64,000 nucleotides of DNA from Benincasa hispida (Eukaryota > Streptophyta > Magnoliopsida > Cucurbitales > Cucurbitaceae). Of the stretch, positions 24,641 through 36,600 are shown in pieces. Positions within the stretch are counted from its first letter, which is position 1. Each line of letters begins with the position of its first letter. Position numbers and translations under genes: made by a program. The stretch covers positions 39,090,746 through 39,154,745 of the forward strand of contig NC_052354.1 in assembly GCF_009727055.1 (NCBI RefSeq), written 5' to 3'. Under the pieces are notes generated by a model. The model worked only from the letters and a program-made list of their open reading frames with translations, ran no database searches and had not been told where the DNA came from.

Positions 24641-27600
24641 TAATAATAATAATAATAATAATAATGGTGAAATAATATGCAGATTTAAAAGGCATAATTT
24701 AAGAACTTGTACAAAATGTATTTGGTGAAATATTATGACATAAAAATAGTTGTAGTTAGAAAATATATTAAGTTGATTTTCAACTATTATCAATTAATTT
24801 ATGAATGTGTTTTATCAATTAATTTATGAATGTGTTTTCTGTGAGAAATTTTATATTTTTATTATTTGAAAGTATAATATAATTTTAGAATCTATTATGT
24901 TAGAAATATTATTAAGTAAATGGTTAAAGAAGCCCAACTATTTACTCCATGGGTTAAATTAACAAATAATAATAAAAGTATCAATTTATATCTCTAAACA
25001 TTTGAAAAGTTTACACACATATAAGAATTCACGATGAATTGACAATTTATATAGATAGTCTTAACAAGATTCATTCACTTATGCAATTTAGAAATTTAAT
25101 TGAAAATATTATAAGTCTCACACAATATATCTTTTTTAAAAAAATGGTACCAATATAATTAAATTCATATATTTATGGAAGTTTAGAATTTAAATTGATA
25201 TAATTATTAGTTTATTAATGTATACAATAATCAAAATTTAGAAGTATAAATTAATATTTTCCTAAAAAGAATTTAATTCCTATTTTTCATTCCAACTTGA
25301 TGATAAAAAAATGAAAAGAAATTTACGATATACACCTGTGCAGTTCCTATTACACCCAATTAAAATTATCACTTTGACAATTTATTTATTTTTTTTTAAT
25401 TATTTTGTTAACGTATAAAGGAAGAGAAACATTGAACTTAAGTATAGCTTAGACTACCCTAAGTATTGGCGATAAGAAGGAAAGGGTAAAATTTGGAAAT
25501 GTAGAATTTTGAATCTATAATGCAAAGATAATGATATCATTCCCTTCACACACATGTCCAAAAAAAGAAAAAAGTAGTGACATCATGGTAGCTTGGCTAT
25601 ATATTTTTTTAGATTAAAAAAACATATTGTCTCTATATTTTGGTTATTTGTTCAATTTTGATGAATAAAAAACACATATGTTTGTCGAATAAAAATTGTT
25701 ATGTGACCATTTTTTTTAAAAAAAAAATATTATTATTATTATTATTATTATGATTATTATTGTGTATTTAAAAGAATATGAGCATGAATTAGGTGCAATC
25801 TAGATTGATTTTAATATATGTACTTTCAAATGTCAAATTTAAAATTTATATTTTCAATAGCTCTTAAATTTGATTTTTGATGATCGAATTTCTAACTTTG
25901 AGATTTATATTATAAATCTTATAACCAAATTTTAGTTTTATTGAAGTTGGTTACATAATAAAGTTAAATTTCATGTTAAAAAGTTTAATATGTGGTTTAT
26001 GTTTGCAAAAATTACCATGAAAATGCTAATATAAATAATAAAAATTATTATAAACTAGCCATATGACTAAACTTAAGATTGATTAAATGTCCAATTATTA
26101 AAATTCGAGATTTTGAAAGAACTAAAATTTGATATTTTAACAAAAATAATTTTTGTATATAGAACGGAATGGGCAGTGCATTAGAGACTTTCTGTGGGCA
26201 ATCCTATGGAGCAAAACAATATCATATGTTAGGAATTCACTTGCAAAGAGCCATGGTTGTTGTTCTTCTCGTCAGCTTCCCTCTTGCCGCCGTCTGGTTT
26301 AACGCCGGCGACATTCTCCGCCTGCTCGGCCAAGATTCCGAGATCGCGGCAGAGGCTGGCCACTACGCCCGTTATATGATTCCCAGCATTTTCGCCTACG
26401 CCATTCAACAGTGCCACGTTCGTTTCCTGCAGACACAGAACAATGTTCTTCCAATGGCCGTCATCGCCGCCGCCACGGCGGTGCTCCACTGCTTTGTGTG
26501 TTGGGCTCTGGTTTTCCGGTCGGGGTTGGGGAACCGAGGAGCGGCCTTGGCCAACGCTATGTCTTACTGGATAAATGCGGTGGCGTTGGCTGTTTATGTT
26601 AGAGTTGCGCCGTCGTGCCGGAAGACGTGGACTGGATTTTCCGGCGAGGCGTTTTGTGGGATTTTGAACTTCGTCAAACTCGCCATTCCGTCTGCCGTCA
26701 TGCTCAGGTTCCATAAAGTCTTTTTTGTTTCTTATTTCTTAAATTTAGTTTAACAAAACAATTTCCTCAACTAACCATTTCGTTTTTTTGTTTTTTTAAA
26801 TTAACTTCATTTCCTTTCATTTTCTTATCATAAATAACTTATAAGTAGAAGAGTTATCTTTTTTAACCAAATTCAAAAAACAAAAACAAATCTTTAAAAA
26901 CTATTTTTTAAATTTTGAGTTGATTTTTAAAAACATGAATAAAAAATAAATATTGAAGCAAGAGATTTAAAAATGAAAGAGATATATTTATAAGCTTAAT
27001 TTTAAAAATCTAAAAACAAAAAATGAAATCTACTCTTTCGGCCCAAAGAAGGCAAAAAGGTGAGGAAAATAAAGTTCATAGTGGTCACTTTCTTCATTTT
27101 TTTGTTTTTGATTGATTTTTTTTTTTTTTTTTTGAATTTTTGGAAACAGTTTGGAGATATGGTCGTTTGAGATGGTGGTTTTATTATCAGGGCTTCTTCC
27201 CAATCCAAAGCTTGAAACTTCAGTTTTATCAATCAGGTGAATTAGCTGATTTAGTTTTAATATTATATATATGGTGTTAATTAAATTTAATTAAGGATGA
27301 GCATTAATAAATAATGAAGGCTCTAATCCTAATTAGCATTAATCAATCTCTTTTTCAGCCTCAATACAATCTACATGATTTACATGATACCCCTTGGAAT
27401 CAGTGGTGCAGTGAGGTTAGTCACACTAAAGTATTTTTTTTAGTAAAAAAGGTATTTATTTTAATTACTTTAATTTTACATATTTTTCAGCCTTATCAAA
27501 TTTAGTTTTTATAGTTTAAATGTAGTTTTAGTTTGGTTGAAACCTCCTAAATTTTCATTGCCAGATAACATTTTTACTATATTTTGAATACATGACATAT

Positions 27601-30600
27601 TTTTCATTTATATCAAAAAAAAAATGAATTGGTGCATTTTAGTTAACTTTATTATAGTTCATGACTAAATAAAAAAAAATAGGAAATGCCAAAAATGAGA
27701 ATAGCTGAAATGACATATCGTTTGTACTTTTAATTTCGAGATTAGAGGTTCAGTTTCTCAATTCCATATATTTAATTGAATGAAAATAAAATAATGGAAT
27801 TTTGAGTGGTGACGTAAAAGAACTAGGTTTAGGATAATTTCCGTTTGGTTTTTTAATTTATTAATTTTTTAAACTTTTAATTTTATTCTAAACTTTGATA
27901 AAATTTTATATATTAAAGGATCATTTTCAATACATTTTTATTTTAAAATATTATAAAATTTCCTAATAAAAACAATAATATTTTGTATGCAATAATAATT
28001 TAAATATTTATTCTCATAATTTCTACTAATGGAAATTTAAATATTACAAGACTAACCCTTCAACTTAAATATTATAACACTTATGATCGTAAAAATAATA
28101 AGGTCTTAAATATTAAAAAAATGTATTGAAGTATAAAGGCATTGATATATAAATTAAAAAAATCTAATTGTTGAAGTTATTAAAGTATTATAATTTCTAC
28201 TATTCTCAACCTTAAATTTGAGTGGTAGAACTCATAATCGAAGTGAATTGTCAAGGGATTTGGTAAGGGTTTTAGGTGAAAAGAAGAATTCTGCAGAAAA
28301 CCTTTTTTTAGCAGTTCAGTCTATTTAAAAATCCCATCAAATTGGAGTTTTTATTAATCTTATCCATGCATGCACTTCAAGAATTCAGCTAAAGCCACCT
28401 CAAGTGGGCTAGGCGTAAGATTTGAGAAGATGATACCACCTTCTCCAAAAACTTGGATAAATCCACTTTCAACAATTAATTTTCATTTTATATCTTAATT
28501 AATTCAAAATTAATTAAACTAAAATTCAACTTCTAAAATTGAAAAATAAAATGAAAATTAATTTTGATTTTAATTAACTAAACAAATTTAATTAAATAAT
28601 AATTTAATATCAAATATTAAATTAACCAAACATCTAATTTCAAACATGAATCCTATTCATGTAATTAATATTTAAATCAATATTTATTCATGTAATTAAT
28701 ATTTAAATCAATATTTAAATATTATAAACTCTCCAATTTCATTTAATTTCAATAAATTAAACATTAATTATATCGAATATAATTCTACAAACCCTAATTA
28801 TAATTTGAACACTTCAAATTGAAAATCCCTAAAATCAATTTTGAACATTTCAACTTGAAAATCAAATTGAACACTTCAAATTGAAATCATTTCAAATTCA
28901 CTCAATTTATTAATCCATGGTATTCATGTTTTACAAAATAGTAGAAGGACCATATGGACCTATAGATCATGAGCTCCAACGATTTGAGATTAATTGACTG
29001 AATTAGACCGAATTAATCAAATATTCGATAACTACCGAGTTTCACCACTATAGCTCGATAGTTGCACCCTATTTATTGTAGATATATTTTTGTCCACTTG
29101 ATTTAACCATAATCAGTAAACCGACCCTTCACAGATTGTTTGTAATAACGGTTGGGTCAAATGTTGTTTTACCCCCGAAATTACATCTTGCTCCTTAAGG
29201 TCCACTGATCCTCTATTAAACAATTGGTTTATAATCCAATCACTAAACCAGATCCCTCTCGGACCAATGAGAGGGTGGAGCTCCTTGTTCAAGATCTGGA
29301 TTCGGTACTCAAGAGAACAACCTTTCTCCTATCCCTAAAATGGGTAAGCATGAATTCCATCTTGCACCCTATATCCCCAGCTATCTACCCGGTCTTACCT
29401 TTGAAATGGGAGGCTTATTGAGTCGGTGCTATTGAGTCAATCCCTATCTATGCATATCTAAGGATAATCACGAATAAACAAGAGTTCATAGTTAGCTCAT
29501 GATTAAGATCGAGTTACCTATGTCATCTAAGCGAAATAGTCAATCTTAAATAGTAAACAACGTTATAAAGTAAGAATGGCTTATTTCTTGGTTCGATCTT
29601 ATGCAAACTCATTGTATAGGACGCCCCCACTCCTCATGTCAATATATGATGAATCAGGAACACATCATTTGTAGCACCTTACAATAAATTGTAAACTATA
29701 GACTGGGCCACATTCAATAATGTTACCAGAATAAGATACCCAATCTTATTTGTATACTATAGACTGTTTTGGCTATTTACTCGAACTTGATCCATCTTTA
29801 TGTCTCCACATAAAGTTCAAGTATTTATATAATAACCATGGATCTTAGTTTATTGGATTTAGTCTTTATAAGTGCAATTTACAAATTCAATAACAATTTT
29901 ATTGAATAAATGTTGAATTACATCTTTATTAATAATATTAAATGTTCAACTTTACAAACTACGAGTTTTAAGACATACAACCCAACAAACTCCCACTTGG
30001 ACTAAAACTCCAGAGGATACATATAAATATATACAATGTTGAGTTCAATGAGATGAAACATACAATAGAATAAATACAATAAACTATGGCATCAAATATC
30101 CATTATTTCTCCTACTTGCCCTAGTATTAACTGTCTTGTAGTCCTAGTCCCACTAAGTGATCCTCGAACACTTTAGCCAAGAAGGCCTTTGTAAAAGGAT
30201 CAACCAAGTTGTCTTGTGGGACTATCCTGTGACAATCACGTCTCCTCTATGTATAATTTCTCTGATGAGATGGTACTTGCGCTCGATGTGTTTTCCATGC
30301 TTATGGCTTCTAGGTTCCTTTGAGTTTGCAACTGCTCCACTGTTATCACAATATAGGGTGACTGACTGGTGCATATTTGGAACTACTTCCAAATCATTCA
30401 GGATCTTTCTGAGCCATACTGCTTCTTTCGCGGCTTCACTTGCAGCTACATACTCAACTTCCATTGTGGAGTCAACAATACAACTTTACTTGATACTTCT
30501 CCACACGATTGCTCCTCCATTTAGAGTGAAAACTGACCCCGAAGTTAATTTCCTTGAATCAATATTCTTCTGGAAGTCAGATTCAATGTATTCAGTAAGG

Positions 30601-33600
30601 ATCAGATCCTTAGCTCCATACATGAGCATATACTCCCTCGTTCTTTGAAGATACTTGAGGATGTTCTTAACAGCAGTCCAATGATCATATCCTAGACTGG
30701 ACTGAAATCTGCTGACAATTCTAACTGCATAGCATATGTCGAGACGAGTACATAATATGGCACACATTAAGCTCCCTACTGTTGATGCATATGGAATTCG
30801 TTTCATAACTTCAACTTCTTGAGGTGTCTTAGGACTTTGTTTCTTAGATAGATGAATTCCATGTTTGAAAGACAATGTCCCTTTCTTGGAATTTTACATT
30901 TTATATCTCAACATCTTGTTTATATAAGATGCCTGAGATAATGCTAAAGTTCCGTTCTTGCAATTTTGAACTATTTGGATCCTAAGAACATATTGTGTTT
31001 CTCCCAAATCTTTCGTTTGGAATTGCATAGCAAGCCATCTTTTAACAGCCAGAAATTCTATTTCATATCTTACGAGTAGAATATCATCAACATACAAAAC
31101 CAGAAAAGCGATATTTTTTTTCATAATTTTCTTGTAAATACAAGGTACTCAACATTTTGTTCAAATCCATGAGATTTGATCACAGTATCAAATCTCATAT
31201 TCCAGGATTGAGATGCTTGTTTTATTCCATAAATGGATCTATTAAGCTTGCAAACTTTTTGCTCTTGGCCATGTTCTATAAACCCTTCTAGTTGAGACAC
31301 ATAGATACTCTCTTCAAGATAGCCATTTAGGAAGGCTGTCTTGACATCCATTTGCCATATTTCATAATCATAAAATGCAGTTATGGACAAAAGTATTCTA
31401 ATAGACTTTATCATGGCAATTGGAGAGAAGGTTTCTTCATAGTCTACTTCTTCTCTTTGGGTAAACCCTTTTGCCATAAGCCTAACTTTGTAGGTCTGTA
31501 CCTTACCAACTTGGTCTCATTTTTGCTTGTAGATATACTTACAATCGATGGGTGTTACCCATTCTGGTTGATCTATAAGATCCCAAACTGAATTGAAGTA
31601 CATTGACTCCATTTCAAGGTCCATGGCTTTAATCCACTGGTTCTTATCTACATCTTCCATTCTTATTTGAAAGTCAATGGATCCTCTAAGTCATCATCTA
31701 GTATGATGACTTGAGTTTCAGTAAACCTAAGTATCGGTCAGGCTGTTGCACAATCCTTTCACTACGTCGAGGTACTCTCAACTCTTGAGAGGATGTGAAG
31801 TATTAGTTCCATCAACAACTCTTGTTGATGGACCTGCTTGATCAACAACTCTAGTTGATGCATTTGTCGTTTCTCTGGTCATTTCATCTATTACTAGCCT
31901 ACTACGAGGTTGATGATTTTTAATGTGATCTTCCTCTAGGAAAGTTACATTTGTTAATACAAATACCTTATCTTCTTTAGAATCATAAAAAAAAAAACCA
32001 CCTTTTGTCTTTTTAGGGTAACCTACAAATAGACATACATTTGAACGACGTTTTAACTTCTTAGGATTTCACACCAACACATGAGCTTGGCATTCCAAGA
32101 TCCTGAAGTGACTTAAACTACTTTGACCTCCTCTTCATAACTCGTAAGGTGTTTTTGAAGCACTTTTCAAAGGAACCATGTTCAAAATATACATCGTAGT
32201 CTCAATTACGTGTCTCCAAAAAGAACTTGGCAATTGGGCATAACTCATCACAGAACGAACCATGTCTAACAAGGTCCTATTTCTCCTTTATACTATACCA
32301 TTTTGTTGAGATGTGCCAGGAGCTGTGAGTTACGACTGAATTCAAATAGTCTTGGAATTCTAAGTCCATATACTCACCACCTCAATTTGATCGAAGTGTT
32401 TTAAGCCTTTTACCTAATTGGTTCTCAACCTCAGCCTTATATTCCTTGAACTTTTCAAGTGTTCTGGACTTATGATGCATTAGGTAAATATGGCCATACC
32501 TTGAATAATCATCAACGAAGCTGTTGAAATATTCATACCCTATTCTAGTTTTAACATTCATCGAACCACTAAAGTCTGAAATTTACCAACTCCAAAGGTT
32601 CTTTGGCTCTAAGTCCTTTTCCAGAAATAAATCTTTTAGTCATTTCACCCTCAAGACAATATTCACATGGAGGTAATGAACTATCTTCTAACTGATTTAG
32701 ATGACCATTCTTCATCAATCTCTCAATCCTATTGAGATTTATGTGACCAAGTCTCGAGTGCCAAAGATAGGCATTTGGAGAAATTTTCCGTTTCTGATTT
32801 TGAGTCTCAGCTGTTTTAAACATCTCTATGTTCAAAATAGCTTTTACCTCAGTTGGTTTTAACATGTACAAGTTTTTTTCTAGTTTTGTAGTTTTGTTCC
32901 AGTAAACATGAAACATATATTAAATTCCTTTTCATACAAGGAATGTAATAGACATTTTCAAGTAAAATGTATTTATCTCCTATAAATAACTTCTTATTGA
33001 AGGAACTCTTAATTAAAAGATTCGTGAGCAGAAGCGAGATCATTCCAAACCCTATTGTGACAGAACATACACATTTACAATCAAAATACAATAGTTATGC
33101 AAAACTCTAAATTACTACATGCTTCAAATGGAAAATACTAAGGTTCAAGAGAACTTACTGCACGATCGTTTAACACGAACGAATCTACACTCGAACAATA
33201 ATCTCCTCAGCAATCACCTCGAACAAGAACAAATCTACACTCGACTCTCGAATAGGAAACAGACACCACCAGCAGGTTACCTTGGTTTTCTCAGTGTGTG
33301 AATCCAAGAGTTGTAGGTTTTGTAGGATTTGGAAGAGGGTAGGAGAAATTTTCCAAATCATGTAGACGATCAAGTAAATGGGAGATAGTTTTAGTCTATT
33401 GTATAAACAGTGTATTCAATCGTTTAGAAGATAAGTGACTATTGTATAGAAAACTCTTACACGATCGAGCATGCTCTCAAGCTACCGTGTAACTTATGCT
33501 TTTGATTGTACGATTCACAAAATCGAAATAATCGCCTTTTGTAAAAATGAAAACGATTTTCATTTTAACCATCAATTACCATAACTGATCACAACTTCCC

Positions 33601-36600
33601 ACTAAATTGGTGATGGGAGAAAAAACTGTAACCAATTATCCTATAATTGATTTAATTACAAATATAATCAATATATTCATAACATAGTTTTAATATCACA
33701 TCTCATGCAATATATAAACCATAGTTCTTTTTCTCCCTTATAGAATTTAGTAATAATTCCTCCAATTAATGTATCTAATATATTAAGTCATTTATATCTC
33801 ATATAATTGATGCAATTTAATTATATCATATATAATCAAATTTCCTTTTGTTAATTTGAGCAATTCAAACTAACTCAAAAATGGATTCTCAACATGAATC
33901 CATTGAGCTACAAAGGAGACCTTATGGACCTGTAGCTTGAAGCTCCAATGGTACGTGAATAACTGACTAAACTTTTTAATGACGATATCCACCATCTGTT
34001 AACTGTCGAACATTCCACTAAAGACCGACGACTGCACTTTTCGCACTACAGATATATTTCTGTGTCCATTGGATATAACCAATCAACAGTATCGTGACCC
34101 TTCACAAATCGCTCGTAAGTACAGCGAGCCAATTTATCGTTTTGCCCCTGTAATTCCATCTAACTCCTTAAGTACCTTTGATTCCTTTAATGAACAATAC
34201 ATCATAGTCCTACTATGAGTAAATCCTTCTCGAGCAAAGATAAGGTGTGGCACCACAGTGTTTAAATCCCAGAATCAGCCTTTAAGGGAGCAATTTATTT
34301 ACTTACCTCTAAATCAGGGAAGGAGTGAATTTTGTCTTGTGTAGTTGAGTTCCCAACTCCACAATTAGATGAATCCCCAAAGTGGTAGGTTTGAGTTGGC
34401 GATCTGGTCACTCGCACCCATACAAATCAAAGGACCACCCTCATAGGCAGAAGTTCCCAACTCACTCAAGATTAAGGTCATGTTACCTATGGTCATCTTA
34501 GTGAAATGAAAGTCTTTGTCATGAACGACGTTATATAAGGAGACTAAATATTTCGTGGTCCGGTCTTATACAAACTCTTTTGTATAGAGCATCCCCGCTC
34601 GCATGTCTAATACATGAATAGTCAAGTTCAGACCATTTGTAGTACATTACAACACTTGTAACATCTACAAAGAAGGCCACACTCGTAGTGTCAATAGGAT
34701 AAGTTTTCCCTCTTTTATCCATCTACTACAGACCATTTAGGTTATTACTTAAAGCACGATCCACTTATATGTCATTACATACATGCTTAAGTTACAACGA
34801 TAACCAGGGATCTTAGTTTATTGGTTTGTGGTTAATGCAACAAAATATCTCATATATCAAAGACTGTAGTGAAGAAAATATCTCATATTATTACATCACA
34901 TAATGTTTGTTCATACAAGTATTTACAAACTACTGGACCAACGAGATTTAGGGCATCAATACCAACACATATCTCCTACTGCTTTAGTTGAAACAATCTC
35001 CCCAGCCCCTACTTTAAAGGTTGCTTCGCTTCTGTTAATTGTCTCCAAGAACGTGTTTCCTGAGAAAAAGTACAAATATGATTAACAGCACCTGAATCTA
35101 TTATCTAGGTCTTTTTATCGTTTTCCACTAAGCATGTTTCAATGACAAGTAAATCATATTTATTTTGTTGTTTGACTTTCGTATTCTCATCTATATAGTT
35201 TAAAACTTTAGATGAGTTGGGAGATAGAGGACATTTCTCTATCAATACTTGTTTTGAATCATCATTTTCTAGTAATTTTTATATGCATGTTGAATTGTTA
35301 TTCCCGTTAACTAAAGCGAAAGCAAGTATCATAGAAGAATTCGATATGCTGAAATTTTAAACAAAATATTATTAGAAAATTACAACTAAATCCAAAGTTT
35401 TAGCAAAAAGTAATAAACTCATCGTCTTAGAAACTATTATCAAGAAGAAGAAGACGACTTTGTTAAAAACAATGTAACCAATTTTCATTGTTGTAAACTT
35501 AAAGTAAAAGCAGTTAGAAAAAGTGTGTAAGTATGATAAGATATCTTTTGAGAGGGAGGTACTTATCTCTTGTAATTCGAAGTCTTCGAAAGTGGATGTA
35601 AGCTACTAAGCTGAATCACTATAAACCTGGTGTGCAATAATCTTCTTCGTACTTTAAATACCTAAATAGATTAAAGCTTTCTGTCTACTGTGAGTTTCTT
35701 TCCTTTTCAAGTTGCACGTGAGATGAATGAGAGATAAAGGGAAATTAGCTTTTTTTGCCTCTTTTGTTGAAATGAAGAAAGTGAGTTGACTTGAAAGCAA
35801 AGAATGAGAGAAAAAGGTTAACAGCAACATCTGCAAGATATATTGTTAGAGTATTATTTTGATTTTATTTCTTTTAAAACATAAAAAGAGTTTAAATTAA
35901 TCCCAAATTCTAAAGGTATGATTCTTTTTCACCCTATTTTATAAATTTGGTATAGTTAACTTTTGGTCTTAATTATGCGGCAGCACAAGAGTTTCAAATG
36001 AACTTGGAGCAGGGAGAGCAAAGGTTGCCATCTTAGCAGGACGAGTTGCAATGGGGACGGTGGCCACAGAAGGCACAGTGGCAGCCATTATCATCGTTAT
36101 TGGCAGAAGATTATGGGGTTACTGTTACAGTACTGATGAGACCGTGGTTGGATATTTGGCTAAAATATTGATTTTTCTTGCGATTTTGCACATCTTTGAT
36201 GGAATTCAATCCATTTTCTCAGGTTCGTTCTTTCTGATCTTAAACTACATATTTTCAATCTTTATCCCTTTTTTTTTGTAACTTTTTTATATTCGATGTA
36301 TCATTTCATGTTACAATCCTATTTCAATTTTTTAAAAAAAACTAGAGTAAACAATTGAAAAAATGGATCAATGGTAAATTTATAGAACAAGGAATCAAAC
36401 TCAATCTACAAAACAGAAAAATTGTGTGTGGTGTGGTGTCAAGACTGCACATATTCTCATGTTCGAGTTATAAGCATATTAAGATTATGAAAATTTTAAG
36501 ACATTAGAAAAAAGTATACAATGTTTGATTGTAATTCCCTCTCTCGATCATATGTAGCATTCTTTTGTTTATAATGAGGATTTGTTTCTTAAAAAAAGTT

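Larger units (their letters stand above)
28240..35860 (-). mobile_element. Copia retrotransposon in intron 4 of MATE copy B
   Basis: Minus-strand order, right to left: gag remains (about 35100-35400), protease N-terminal half (34973-35100), a nested solo LTR (32998-34967), protease C-terminal half and pre-integrase domain (about 32569-32997), decayed integrase (about 31500-32560), reverse transcriptase (30894-31477), RT tail and RNase H (30222-30875), polypurine tract (29988-30004) and 3' LTR (ends 29987). Frames are broken in several places. The 5' LTR is not clear; sequence at 35450-35850 may be a remnant. The left LTR limit, between 28.22 and 28.39 kb, is approximate. Copy C has no such element in intron 4. 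Confidence 0.8.

Noticed and set aside
24602..24793. Leucine-rich open frame on the minus strand
   Set aside because: Created by the (AAT)n microsatellite read in reverse; no other coding evidence.
26229..26714. 161-residue open frame on the minus strand
   Set aside because: It is the antisense shadow of MATE copy B exon 2, which is GC-rich at third positions. The same shadow appears in copy C at 58089-58574, and it matches no family I know.
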